Source: Chloroflexota bacterium (GTDB lineage Bacteria > Chloroflexota > Dehalococcoidia > Lucifugimonadales > UBA3495). From it: a stretch of DNA of 38,202 nt. The first letter of the stretch is position 1. Every line of letters begins with the position of its first letter. The position numbers were made by a program, and so were the translations under genes. The notes beneath the pieces were generated by a model that did no database searches, was not told the DNA's origin, and worked only from the letters and a program-made list of their open reading frames with translations. The stretch covers positions 1 through 38,202 of the forward strand of contig PAJQ01000054.1 of NCBI GenBank assembly GCA_002710215.1, in the 5' to 3' direction. Of this stretch, positions 1 to 9,887 are shown piece by piece.

Positions 1-1591
<1,591 letters not shown>

Positions 1592-1674
1592 CACGCTAGG
1601 AACTTCAAACTTAATAATTGTTCTTTCGCAGGATTCTCGCTTCTTATTCTTTTGTTAATGTGCGGGCAAGAGAA

Positions 1675-1705
1675 ACGGCGGCTGGGGTTTACCCCGAACC
1701 ACCGT
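1675..1705 (-). other. Strong hairpin in the 23S rRNA leader
   Basis: In the transcribed leader between the promoter and the 23S 5' end the RNA can form an ACGGUGG/CCGCCGU stem, extended inward by GGGG/CCCC around a UAAA loop. A U-rich stretch follows (UUUCUCUU). It may be a processing or antitermination element, or a weak attenuator; the sequence does not decide which. Confidence 0.55.
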
Positions 1706-1796
1706 CCAGGCTATCCCAACCATATTGTCTTTTTCAGGTGACTCGCATCAACTGCAAACAACCTTCTGCCAACAAGTATTCTCTTGCGGACTTACG

Positions 1797-1825
1797 ATTA
1801 TACGTGCGCCACCACTCCTAGTCAA
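1797..1825 (-). promoter_or_regulatory. Sigma-70-type promoter of the 23S rRNA gene
   Basis: On the minus strand the -35 box TTGACT (plus 1820-1825) is separated by exactly 17 nt from a consensus -10 box TATAAT (plus 1797-1802). Transcription would start near 1790, giving a leader of about 200 nt before mature 23S. A near-perfect promoter directly before 23S fits independent transcription. Confidence 0.85.
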
Positions 1826-1865
1826 GGGTCTGTGCACGCAGTTAATCAAATTGCTCAGAACTCGG

Positions 1866-2720
1866 TTACCGCCCCTTGAACTCAGGCCGGCGTTTCTCCA
1901 GGAACGCCTGCACCGCCTCTTTGTGGTCCTCGGTGGACCTGGCCTGGTCCTGAGCAACGTGAGCTAGATGCAGACTGTCTTTCAGGCTCATGTCCAGGCT
2001 CTGATGCACCAGGTATTTAATCATGGCCAAGCTCTGGGTAGGACCCTGGGCCAAGCGGGTAGCCAGCTCCATCGACGCTTCCTCAATAGCATCGTCGGCG
2101 ACTACTTTGCTCACCAGTCCCAACCGGTAGGCTTCGTTGCCGTCTATCCGGTCTCCGGTGTATTGCAGAAGCAGGGTGTTGCTGAGACCGATCAGCCGTG
2201 GCAACTGCCAGCAGCTACCGTCGCCGGGTATCAGCCCCATGCGCACGAAAGCCTCGGAGAACTGGGCCTTTTCGGCGGCGATGCGGATGTCGCAGGCCAG
2301 AGCGATGCCCATGCCCACTCCCATCGCGTGGCCGTTAACCGCAGCTATCGACGGCTTCTGAAGCTCATGTATCCGCAGGGGCACCATGGCTGCGCCGACA
2401 GCCTCGGACGTTGACCTCTTGGCGTACCGGCTCTCCATACGGCCCCAAGGCAAAGTGGGAGGAGCTTCCCCGCCGCTGGAATGCTCCTCCCTTTCCTGGA
2501 TCCTCTGGTTAAAGCCTCGGACATTGGCCCCGGAGCAGAACGATGGTTCGGTGCCCGTGAGCAACAACACCCGTTGTTCCGGGTTGTCCTCAAACTGGTC
2601 CAAGGATTCGATAACCTCTCGAGCCATGTCCCCGCCGATGGCGTTCCGGGTTGGCGGGTCGTGCATGGTTAGGATGAAAACCCCGTCTCTGGTTTCGGTC
2701 TTGATGAACTGATTTTCCAT
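1866..2720 (-). CDS. Enoyl-CoA hydratase/isomerase family protein
   Basis: This is a 284-residue crotonase-fold protein. It shows the oxyanion-hole segment SFCSGANVRGF and the family signature IAAVNGHAMGVGMGIALACD, followed by GLIPGDGSCWQLPRLIG. It ends in the common C-terminus EKRRPEFKGR. The segment after the signature has Asp (GDG) where classical hydratases often differ, so hydratase, isomerase or another crotonase reaction are all possible. The reading frame stays open further upstream, but that part is antisense to the MOSC gene. I chose the ATG at 2720 because GGAGG (plus 2726-2730) lies 5 nt before it and the family N-terminus starts there. It is divergent from the MOSC gene and lies upstream of the 23S gene. 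Confidence 0.93.
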   Translation of the reverse strand: MENQFIKTETRDGVFILTMHDPPTRNAIGGDMAREVIESLDQFEDNPEQRVLLLTGTEPSFCSGANVRGFNQRIQEREEHSSGGEAPPTLPWGRMESRYAKRSTSEAVGAAMVPLRIHELQKPSIAAVNGHAMGVGMGIALACDIRIAAEKAQFSEAFVRMGLIPGDGSCWQLPRLIGLSNTLLLQYTGDRIDGNEAYRLGLVSKVVADDAIEEASMELATRLAQGPTQSLAMIKYLVHQSLDMSLKDSLHLAHVAQDQARSTEDHKEAVQAFLEKRRPEFKGR

Positions 2721-2762
2721 TGCGTCCTCCGATGGAAAGGGGATAGCTGTCGGTTGAGATGC

Positions 2763-2791
2763 TGGCGATCCCTGCCTCTTGTCGCTATAAT
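2763..2791 (+). promoter_or_regulatory. Possible promoter of the MOSC gene
   Basis: A consensus TATAAT lies at 2786-2791. The hexamer 17 nt upstream (TGGCGA, 2763-2768) is a poor -35 box. A start near 2798 would leave a leader of about 94 nt. Confidence 0.35.
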
Positions 2792-2891
2792 TTGGGAACA
2801 TAGCAGCGCGATCGAGACTTGATCTGGGTAGCCGGTCGGGGCCAAAGGTTAGCACAAGAGCGGAGACCAGACAACTGAGGAGGCAACCGAG

Positions 2892-3320
2892 ATGCAGGAA
2901 GGAAGTATCACCAACATTCACATCGCCAGGGTCAAGGGCACACCCTCGGACCCGGTGCAAGAAGCAACTGCGATCTCCGGTATGGGAATCGAAGGCGACC
3001 GCAGCTGCGTGGAAGGTAACACCCGCCAGGTACTGTTCATGGACAAAGAAACGTTGGACGACTTGGAGCTGACGCCGGGCCAGATCAAAGAGAACATCAC
3101 CACTTCCGGCGTGGATATGTCCCACGCCCAACCCGGCCAGGTGTTCTTCATCGGCGACGAAATAAGGATGGAAGTCGTTGGCGACTGCGAAGCCTGCGGC
3201 AAGATGGAAGAGATTCGCTCGGGTCTGGAGGATAGGCTCAACGGACGCCGAGGCATGCTGGCCATGGTAATCAACGGCGGTACCATGAAGGTAGGAGACA
3301 CCATCCGCTTGGATTCCTAG
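2892..3320 (+). CDS. Stand-alone MOSC domain protein
   Basis: This 142-residue protein consists of one MOSC domain (molybdenum-cofactor sulfurase C-terminal domain). It shows the family blocks GIEGDR, LTPGQIKENI and CEACGKMEEI, the last carrying the conserved cysteine. Stand-alone MOSC proteins are linked to molybdenum-cofactor binding and sulfur transfer or to N-hydroxylated base reduction; the partner cannot be named here. GAGGAGG (2877-2883) lies 8 nt before the ATG. No molybdoenzyme gene is next to it. It is divergent from the enoyl-CoA hydratase gene. Confidence 0.9.
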   Translation: MQEGSITNIHIARVKGTPSDPVQEATAISGMGIEGDRSCVEGNTRQVLFMDKETLDDLELTPGQIKENITTSGVDMSHAQPGQVFFIGDEIRMEVVGDCEACGKMEEIRSGLEDRLNGRRGMLAMVINGGTMKVGDTIRLDS

Positions 3321-3356
3321 GTCGCGGGCCGCGTCCCTCTCACTAAGAATGGTAAT

Positions 3357-3393
3357 AGATAAGGCGGGAGACCATCGGTTTCCCGCCTTATCT
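3357..3393. terminator. Bidirectional terminator hairpin between convergent genes
   Basis: A perfect 13-bp inverted repeat (AGATAAGGCGGGA at 3357-3369 and its complement at 3381-3393) encloses an 11-nt loop. It sits between the plus-strand MOSC gene and the convergent gene ending at 3437. The T-tract is weak on the plus side (TATGCTGTTT). Confidence 0.75.
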
Positions 3394-3436
3394 TATGCTG
3401 TTTCTTCCCGAAAACCAGATGTCGCTCTGAGATGCT

Positions 3437-4018
3437 TTACGGTGTGCGGCCAGTCAGTCCCAACAGCTTATCTTGAGCGCTGCCGGTCGAGGGAATCACT
3501 ACCTCAGGCCCGAATGCGCCCATCTTCCTGCCGCCTTCAACCGCCTCGGGGCTGAGAACACCCAGACAAATCTCGGCAACAGCACTGTCCATCGCCTTGT
3601 TCTGATTGGTCGCGCTGGCCACGTCCCATTGATGGACTACCAAGTCCAATATGGGAATCATCATGAAGTGCCCGGCGGGCATCTCGCCAAAGGGCGTGGT
3701 CACGACTGTAGAAAGGTCCATGCCTTGGGCCGCCGAGATCACGGTGTCTGTGATCGACTTCAAAGCCGCTTCCGCTCCTTCTTGAGGAATCGGGCCGTCG
3801 ACCTGGAACATGGAACCGGGGTCCATGGTCTGGCCGGTCAGGGTTGCGTGGAGGAAGGTCTGGACATTGATGTTGTGGTTTATCAACTTTTGGACGGTCC
3901 ACTCTACGCAAGGAGTGCTTGCGCTGAGTTGACTAGCATTTACGTTCCCGAATGTAGATACTATCGATTGGGCCACTCCCTGGTAGACTTCGATTGGGTT
4001 AGGGCCTTGCTGAGCCAT
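3437..4018 (-). CDS. TIGR03086-like metal-binding protein (DinB / maleylpyruvate isomerase N-terminal fold)
   Basis: This 193-residue protein resembles the TIGR03086 branch of the DinB/mycothiol-dependent maleylpyruvate isomerase fold. It has an early CVEWTVQKLINH segment (family form: P-C-x-W-T-V-x-x-L-x-x-H) and a later LDLVVHQWDVA segment. The histidines of these segments form the metal site in the family. Members are predicted thiol-dependent enzymes; the substrate is unknown. No strong Shine-Dalgarno precedes the ATG (GAGATGA only). It is convergent with the MOSC gene. The 216 nt between it and the MmgE/PrpD gene hold no feature I can support. Confidence 0.78.
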   Translation of the reverse strand: MAQQGPNPIEVYQGVAQSIVSTFGNVNASQLSASTPCVEWTVQKLINHNINVQTFLHATLTGQTMDPGSMFQVDGPIPQEGAEAALKSITDTVISAAQGMDLSTVVTTPFGEMPAGHFMMIPILDLVVHQWDVASATNQNKAMDSAVAEICLGVLSPEAVEGGRKMGAFGPEVVIPSTGSAQDKLLGLTGRTP

Positions 4019-4234
4019 GGGTCATCTCATTATTTGCCACCTGGGGTGACATCATAGTAAGTTTGCCAGGGCAACTTCTGCCCATTCTGTATCCATGCGA
4101 CGATTGTCCGCTATCTGCTGCCCGGATTCCCCCACGGGCTCATTAACGTGGAAGCGGATTGTATGGGTAAACTTCATGTCCCGTCAACCTTCAGGTGGCG
4201 GCGACCCGTCGTTCACCCATTACCGGACCAGTTG

Positions 4235-5593
4235 TTAACTAAGTGTTCTTGAAACTGTACCGGACACGTCGGAAACCTGAAGGATATCCGACCAGGCGTT
4301 AACCGCGTCATCCACCCCTTCCTGAGACAGCACCAGGGCCACGTTTTCCTGGAACTTAGATTTGATGCTGTCAAAGCCCCAAGGATTCTTCTGGCTGCCC
4401 AGGATATCGGCCCTGGCAGTAACGTGCTCAAACACCCGGCCATCTTTCAACGTAATCTTGACTTTATGCCCATCCTCGGACCGGGTCAGCATCTCTTCGG
4501 ACTTGGCCATAACCCGGGTCCGTACTTTACCCATCGTTTCCTTAATGGTGGGGTCGGCGATTTTTTCTTGAGTGAAGGTGTCAACGGCGATTTCCCCATC
4601 CACCAGAGCCGCCGCGACGTTGAATTTGGCGCTGAATTTCCCCTTGAGCTCGTCGTCGGGATCCTGGTAAAGCATCACTACCGAGTAGTAGGATTGGTCT
4701 ACTTCTGCAGAGGCCACGTCTTCATGGGTGAAATTGTTGTCCCGCATCAGGCTGAACAGGCTATCCAACATGGCGTGATTGCCGCCGCAGCAAGGATACT
4801 TCTTAATCATCAGAGCGTCCTGGACCCGGTAGGGCTTACCCAGGTTTTCCGCCATATCATCCAGGTCGTAGATGCCCTCGCCCAGCACCGTGGTAGCGAA
4901 ACCGAAGGGATGCTCGATAATCTGGTCTCCGGCAGTCAATCCCCGCTGAGCGAGTTGGGCCGCAGTCACGCCATCCCGGCAGGTCAGGCCGGCGTGCAAC
5001 GGCTTGGTCATGGTGCCGAAGTTGTGGATCAACCCGCTGGCCATGGATCCGGCCATACCCAGGGCCATGACGGTCTGGTCATGGTCTAGCTTCATCAGCT
5101 TGGCGCAGGCGGCGGTGCAGGCCAACCGGCCGATGACCGCGGTACTGTGGAACCCCTTATCCATCTGTTTGTATTTGGTGGCGTGTTGCAGCGCCAGCCC
5201 AACCTCGCACCCCACCACATAGGCCTCCAGCAGGTCTCGTCCAGTAGCTCCGGAGTGCTCTCCGATGGCCAGCAGCGCGGGGAAAATAGCGACGGTGGGA
5301 TGGCCGAAGCCGCCGAAGTCGTCGAAGTCCAAAGCGTGGCCCATGGTACCGTTGGCCAATGCAGCGTTGGCTACGGAGCTTTGAGATCCAGACGAAAGCA
5401 CCGTGGCTTGAGGCGCCGCCCCTTGATCGGCGACGTATTTCTTGATGATGTCACCCACCGGCTGGGCCGACCCCGCCAGGATGACCCCAATGACGTCGAA
5501 GCATGACTCATTGGCCACTCGGATGGCGTCGGGCGGGATGTCCTCATACGTTGTGTTGACGATCCACTTGGCGATGGTATCTGTCGCGCCCAT
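4235..5593 (-). CDS. MmgE/PrpD family protein
   Basis: This 452-residue protein has full family length. It shows GHALDFDDFGGFGHPT near residue 85-100 and KPLHAGLTCRDGVTAAQLAQRG near residue 195-215, typical of the 2-methylcitrate dehydratase / cis-aconitate decarboxylase family. No other methylcitrate-cycle gene is visible, so the substrate is uncertain; many members in soil and marine bacteria have unknown substrates. GGAGGT (plus 5600-5605) lies 6 nt before the ATG. It may be co-transcribed with the TIGR03086-like gene downstream. Confidence 0.92.
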   Translation of the reverse strand: MGATDTIAKWIVNTTYEDIPPDAIRVANESCFDVIGVILAGSAQPVGDIIKKYVADQGAAPQATVLSSGSQSSVANAALANGTMGHALDFDDFGGFGHPTVAIFPALLAIGEHSGATGRDLLEAYVVGCEVGLALQHATKYKQMDKGFHSTAVIGRLACTAACAKLMKLDHDQTVMALGMAGSMASGLIHNFGTMTKPLHAGLTCRDGVTAAQLAQRGLTAGDQIIEHPFGFATTVLGEGIYDLDDMAENLGKPYRVQDALMIKKYPCCGGNHAMLDSLFSLMRDNNFTHEDVASAEVDQSYYSVVMLYQDPDDELKGKFSAKFNVAAALVDGEIAVDTFTQEKIADPTIKETMGKVRTRVMAKSEEMLTRSEDGHKVKITLKDGRVFEHVTARADILGSQKNPWGFDSIKSKFQENVALVLSQEGVDDAVNAWSDILQVSDVSGTVSRTLS

Positions 5594-5850
5594 CGATCTA
5601 CCTCCGTTAAATCAGATTTCGTCCGAAGATTCTCGTGGTTTTAAGGGACTTCGCGCCCATTATATACCTGGCAGTGGCGACGGCAAGACAGGTATTTGGA
5701 ATAAAAACCCGGCCTCGATATCTATACTCGTCGACCTATGAAAGACATATAATTGTGAAACTATCCCTCGGAAATGCAGAGAAGAATCGCCGCCGTCCCT
5801 GCTTCGGGACCTTTACGGGGTGGGAAATCGAAATTGGATAAGCTGACCAT

Positions 5851-7035
5851 ATGACTACCAAGGCGGAAGCCGTAATTATCGGCGGCGGGGTGATGGGTTG
5901 CAGCATCCTGTTCAACCTGGCCGCCCGCGGATTAACCAACTCGGTATTGTTGGAGCGTGAGTCCCTGGGCTCCGGTTCCACCGGCCGCTCTTCTGGGGCC
6001 GTGCGCATGCACTACTCCAACGAAGTCCACGCCAGGATGGCCTGGCAAAGCCTGGAGATATTCCGCAACTTCGATCAGATTATCGGCGGCAGCGTAGAGA
6101 ACCAGGCTGCCTTCGTGGAAACCGGGTACTTAATCTTCTCCGGCAACGACGACGTGGACGCCTTCCACGCCAATGTGGCCATGCATCAGCGGGTTGGCGT
6201 TCAATCCAGCATCATCAGCCGGGAGGACGCCGCCGAGATCGCCCCGGCCTTCAACTTGGAAGATTGCGCCGCCATCGCCTACGAACCCATGTCGGGCCAC
6301 GCCGATCCTTCAGGCGTCGCCGCCGCGTACGCCTCCCGCGCCCGTGAGTTGGGCGCTCAGATAAAGTTGCAAGCTGCTGCCACTTCTATAGAGGTTTCTT
6401 CTGGGAAAGTGACCGCGATAATCACGGCCGGAGAGCGCATCGAAACACCCATGGCCGTTGTGGCCACCGGTCCCTGGAGCCGCCGCTTCCTGATGCAGCA
6501 CGGTATCGACCTGCCTCTGGAGGCCACCCGGCACGAGGTGATACACCTTAAACGCCCCGTAGACAAGATTCCCTACCACCCAGGCGGCGGCGATATCGCC
6601 AACCTTATATACTTCCGCCCGGAAGGCGCCGACCTGACCCTAGTGGGCAACGGCAACATTGAACAAGTGGTGGATGACCCGGAGATATACGCCGCCAGGC
6701 CCAGCCAGAGCTTCATTCAAGAAGTGTGGAGCCGGCTGGTCCGCCGGATTCCAGTCATGGAAGAAGCCGAATTCAGCACCGGCTATGCCGGTCTATACAC
6801 GTCCACTCCGGACTCTCATCCCATCATAGACCTGGTAGAGGGGATCGACGGTCTGTACATCTGCACCGGGTTCAGCGGCCACGGGTTCAAGCTATCTCCC
6901 ATGGTGGGTGTGCTGATGGCGGAACTGATGCTGGACGGCCAGGCCACCACCATAGACATCTCTCCCTTACGCATGTCCCGGTTCCGTGAGGGAGACTTGA
7001 ACAGTCCAAGCTACGGGTTCAAAGTGTTGGTTTAA
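5851..7035 (+). CDS. FAD-dependent oxidoreductase (DAO / sarcosine-oxidase-like)
   Basis: This 394-residue flavoprotein begins with the FAD-binding beta-alpha-beta motif VIIGGGVMGCSILFNLAARG (about residues 8-27). It continues with SGSTGRSSGAVRMHYS, where the flavin pyrophosphate is contacted. Near the C-terminus it shows YICTGFSGHGFKLSP, typical of the DAO family (sarcosine, dimethylglycine and glycine oxidases, and proline dehydrogenase beta-type subunits). It lacks the folate-binding aminomethyltransferase extension, so it acts alone or with another subunit on an amino acid or N-methylated amine. No strong ribosome site precedes the ATG. An isolated TATAAT (5748-5753) about 100 nt upstream could be the -10 box, with no clear -35. 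The TPR lipoprotein gene follows within 12 nt. Confidence 0.92.
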   Translation: MTTKAEAVIIGGGVMGCSILFNLAARGLTNSVLLERESLGSGSTGRSSGAVRMHYSNEVHARMAWQSLEIFRNFDQIIGGSVENQAAFVETGYLIFSGNDDVDAFHANVAMHQRVGVQSSIISREDAAEIAPAFNLEDCAAIAYEPMSGHADPSGVAAAYASRARELGAQIKLQAAATSIEVSSGKVTAIITAGERIETPMAVVATGPWSRRFLMQHGIDLPLEATRHEVIHLKRPVDKIPYHPGGGDIANLIYFRPEGADLTLVGNGNIEQVVDDPEIYAARPSQSFIQEVWSRLVRRIPVMEEAEFSTGYAGLYTSTPDSHPIIDLVEGIDGLYICTGFSGHGFKLSPMVGVLMAELMLDGQATTIDISPLRMSRFREGDLNSPSYGFKVLV

Positions 7036-7046
7036 GAGGTGTGGAT

Positions 7047-7781
7047 GTGAAGGGCCTAATGCGATTGACGGCGCTGGTGTTGCTCGCCATGGTAGGGTTA
7101 ACGGCGTGCGGCAGTCTGACCGCAGAGGAAAAGAGCTACAAAGCGGCGGTGGAATTTCAGGAGCAAGGGAAGCTGACCGAAGCTATCGCCGAATACGGCA
7201 AGGTCCTGGAGTTGAACCCCCAGTCCGTCGAGGCTTATGCTAACCGTGGTGGCGCCCGTGCCGATATGGGCGAATATCAGATGGCCCTCCAGGATTACGA
7301 TCAGGCTCTGCAGCTTAACCCGGAGGACGCCAAGTTGTATCTCACCCGTGCTAATCTCCACAGCGATCTAGGTGAGTCTGGCAAGGCCATCGAGGACTAC
7401 AGCCAAGCGATTCGGATCACGCCAACTTTCTCGGATTACTACCACCGAAGGGCTAATGTCTACGCCAAACTGGGCCAAGAAGTCCTGGCCCTGGGGGACT
7501 ACGCCGAGTCTATACGCCTTAGTCCCAGCGTCGCCGCGATATATGTCGACCGGGGCAAGTTCCACGGCAACTTGAACCAACGTCAACGGGCCTTGGACGA
7601 CTTGACGGAAGCGATCCGTCTGGACAGGAACAACAGAGAGGCCTATGCGCTACGCGCCGTGGAGAACGCCCATGCTGGCAATGGCGCCGCTGCCCAGCAA
7701 GACTTGGAACAAGCCGTCGGGCTTGGCTATGATCAAGCACTTCTCGCAAAGACGATTCAGCGGATCAGAGCCCGGCGTTAG
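7047..7781 (+). CDS. TPR-repeat lipoprotein
   Basis: The product of about 244 residues starts with a short lipoprotein signal (VKGL, then MRLTALVLLAMVGLTAC) with lipobox LTAC. It should be lipid-anchored outside the membrane. The rest is about six tetratricopeptide repeats of the kind EAYANRGGARADMGEYQMAL. These form a protein-binding scaffold; the partner is unknown. I prefer the GTG at 7047, 7 nt after AAGAGG (7034-7039), over the in-frame GTG at 7041, which sits on the ribosome site. The ATG at 7059 is another option. It follows the oxidoreductase closely and is related to the broken TPR gene at 8627-9868. Confidence 0.88.
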   Translation: MKGLMRLTALVLLAMVGLTACGSLTAEEKSYKAAVEFQEQGKLTEAIAEYGKVLELNPQSVEAYANRGGARADMGEYQMALQDYDQALQLNPEDAKLYLTRANLHSDLGESGKAIEDYSQAIRITPTFSDYYHRRANVYAKLGQEVLALGDYAESIRLSPSVAAIYVDRGKFHGNLNQRQRALDDLTEAIRLDRNNREAYALRAVENAHAGNGAAAQQDLEQAVGLGYDQALLAKTIQRIRARR

Positions 7782-7808
7782 CCAAGCCGGCTGGTCTCAG
7801 ACCGCTTG

Positions 7809-7828
7809 TATGATATTGTGGTCAATAT
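7809..7828. promoter_or_regulatory. Candidate operator/promoter of the toxin-antitoxin operon
   Basis: ATATTG (7813-7818) and CAATAT (7823-7828) form a 6-bp inverted repeat with a 4-nt spacer. It overlaps a possible -10 box TATGAT (7809-7814). Phd/YefM antitoxins repress their own operon from palindromes over the promoter, so this site 29 nt upstream of the antitoxin start is a reasonable operator. No good -35 box is visible. Confidence 0.45.
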
Positions 7829-7856
7829 GTCATCTTGACCTGTTGGAGGGCTTTTC

Positions 7857-8144
7857 GTGGCGAAAGTAAGGAGTGTGGCCGACGCCAAGAAAAACCTGTC
7901 TGAGCTTATGAGCCGGGCGGCATATAACAACGAACGGTTCTTGATTCAACGCCGCGGCAAGCCCATGGCGGCGTTGGTCTCTGTTGAAGACCTGGCCCGG
8001 TTGGAGGAGCAACCTGTTGCCCGCAAAGGTTTGCTAGCTGCGGTGGGGGCGTTGGCGGACTTCGACGGATTGGACTCAATGGTAGAGGAGATTTACCGCC
8101 AACGGGAGCAGGCTCAAGACAGACCGGTGGAGTTGGAGCCTTAA
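7857..8144 (+). CDS. Phd/YefM-family antitoxin
   Basis: This 95-residue protein opens with VRSVADAKKNLSELMSRAAYN, then FLIQRRGKPMAALVSVEDLARLE. That is the fold of Phd/YefM antitoxins: an N-terminal DNA-binding part and a C-terminal tail that covers the toxin. GGAGGG (7845-7850) is 6 nt before the GTG start. Its stop overlaps the toxin start by one base (TAATG), the usual coupling in such operons. It should neutralise the PIN toxin and, with it, repress the operon. Confidence 0.9.
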   Translation: MAKVRSVADAKKNLSELMSRAAYNNERFLIQRRGKPMAALVSVEDLARLEEQPVARKGLLAAVGALADFDGLDSMVEEIYRQREQAQDRPVELEP

Positions 8145-8545
8145 TGTTCCTCTTTGACACTGATACCTTGAGCGAGGTCTTAAAGAGAAACCCCTCCCCT
8201 GGCCTCATGGCCCGGCTTGCATGGTTGCCAGCCGGAGATCAGTTTACTACCTCGATTACAGTTGGTGAAATGTCGTACGGCGCCCATCGGAGCTCTCAAA
8301 CGGAATATCTTTTACAGCAGTTTGAAGAACTCCTGTGGCCTATGGTCCAAATCTTGCCTTTCGATCGTGCCTCTGGGAAGGTCTACGGCAGCCTCCGAGC
8401 CGATCTGGAGCGCGCCGGAACACCGCTGGCGGAGCCCGACTTGCGCATCGCGGCCATCGCATTGACCAACGACCTGACCGTCGTTACCGGCAACGTCCGC
8501 CACTTCTCCAGAATTCGCGGTTTGCGAGTCGAGAACTGGATCTGA
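8144..8545 (+). CDS. vapC: VapC-type PIN-domain toxin (ribonuclease)
   Basis: This 133-residue PIN-domain protein has the usual length. It carries the acidic active-site residues D5 (FLFDTDTLSE), E42 (TVGEMSYGA) and D99 (EPDLRIAAIA). A late TVVTGNVRHFSRI segment holds the conserved N117. The family cuts RNA, often tRNA or rRNA, with Mg2+. It is translationally coupled to the upstream antitoxin. The active-site residues are intact, so it looks functional. The pair is inserted between two related TPR lipoprotein genes. Confidence 0.93.
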   Translation: MFLFDTDTLSEVLKRNPSPGLMARLAWLPAGDQFTTSITVGEMSYGAHRSSQTEYLLQQFEELLWPMVQILPFDRASGKVYGSLRADLERAGTPLAEPDLRIAAIALTNDLTVVTGNVRHFSRIRGLRVENWI

Positions 8546-8626
8546 TGCTCCGTCCGAACTTTCTATCAAAGGCCAGCAGCGGGATCGCCTAACTCACCGC
8601 CCCTCTGAAAGAATCCCGTGGGATGA

Positions 8627-9868
8627 ATGAAAGATCATTTCAAGATTTGGGTGGTTCTACTTTCGGCCTGCGCCCTTGTCCTCGCCGGTTGTCAGACCGG
8701 AAAAACCCGGAGCGGCAACCGGCGATTATTTCCCTGGACCAACCAGTCAACCGGGACCCGGCCGCCGCCCGCCCTTATCAAGGCAGCGGCTCGATTCATG
8801 CCGCTCAGGGCAACCTTCAGCGATCCGTCAAGGATTTCGACGAAGCCATTCGGTTGGACCCGAAATTTGTGCAGGCATACTACTCCAGAGGGTTCGTGTA
8901 TAACCGGTTGGGGCAGCCTCTTCGAGCCACCGAAGATTTCAACCGAGCTATCCTGCTAGACCCAGATGTGGCGGAGGGTTACCTAGGCAGAGGTGAAGCC
9001 CACGCCGTGCTCAAGCAAATACCCCAGGCCATCGAGAATTACGGGGAGGCCAATCAGGCGTGATCCCAGTTCCTCCAGAGCCTATTACGGCCGGGGTAAC
9101 GTTTACGCCGAGCTGGGCCGCCCCCGGCTGGCCATCCAAGATTGGGAGAACGCCACCCAGGCCGATAGTCAGTTCGCCCCGCCCTATCACCGCTTGGGCG
9201 AAGCCTATCGGGGCATGGCCCAACTCCAGCGGGCCCTCACAACCCTGAATCACGCCCTACGGCTTGACCCGGGAAATGTTCCCAGCCTCGCCAGCCGCGG
9301 CGCAACTTACGCTCAGTTGGGCCAGTTCCAACCGGCGGCCCGCGACCTAGAAGAAGCCATCCTGCTTGACCCCGAACACGCCCAATCTCACAATAACCGG
9401 GCCTACATCGCCCTCAATCTGGGAAAGACGCAGCAGGCTATACAACACCTAAACACCGCCATCTCCCTGGATCCTTTGGCGGGGCCGGCCTACACCAATA
9501 GGGGATTTGCTTACCACCGATCGGGACGCTACCAACAGGCCGTTCAGGACCTTGACCAAGCGGTGGAATTGATAACAGAAGACATTACAGCCTATCGCCG
9601 GTGGGGCCTGGCCTACGACGGTTGGGAACAGTATCGCCGCCCCAGGGAAGACTTTGACGAGGCTATCCTTATTGTGCCGTGGATTGGCGGGGTGTACGCT
9701 GTGCGTGGGGTTGCCAACGCCCTGTTGGGAAGAGACTCGGCCTCCCTCCGCGACATCGACCTAGCGGCCCAAAGAGGATTGGACCGGAGACTGGTAGAGC
9801 GGGCCATAAAGCTGGAGCGGTCAAAAGCAGGAAATCAGGGCCTAGGGGCTAGTAACTCCCCAGGCTGA
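8627..9868 (+). pseudogene. TPR-repeat lipoprotein with two compensating frameshifts
   Basis: The frame opening at 8627 encodes a clear lipoprotein signal (MKDHFKIWVVLLSACALVLA, then GC). The TPR sequence then continues one frame over up to a TGA at 9061-9063, and returns to the first frame until 9868. The first shift fits one missing A in the A5 run at 8701-8705. The second fits one extra base near 9048-9053 (GGCCAATC). With both repaired the gene is 414 codons: signal, lipobox LAGC, then about ten TPRs such as AYYGRGNVYAELGRPRLAIQ. It is related to the lipoprotein at 7047-7781. It could be a real pseudogene or a sequencing error; programmed shifting is less likely. Confidence 0.82.
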
Positions 9869-9887
9869 TCGAAAAGGACCTAAAGAA

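Noticed and set aside
1675-1705. Rho-independent terminator in front of 23S
   Set aside because: It lies inside the leader between a consensus promoter and the rRNA; a full terminator there would silence the gene.
2721-3131. N-terminal extension of the enoyl-CoA hydratase frame
   Set aside because: The extension is antisense to the MOSC gene and unlike any crotonase; a strong ribosome site marks the ATG at 2720.
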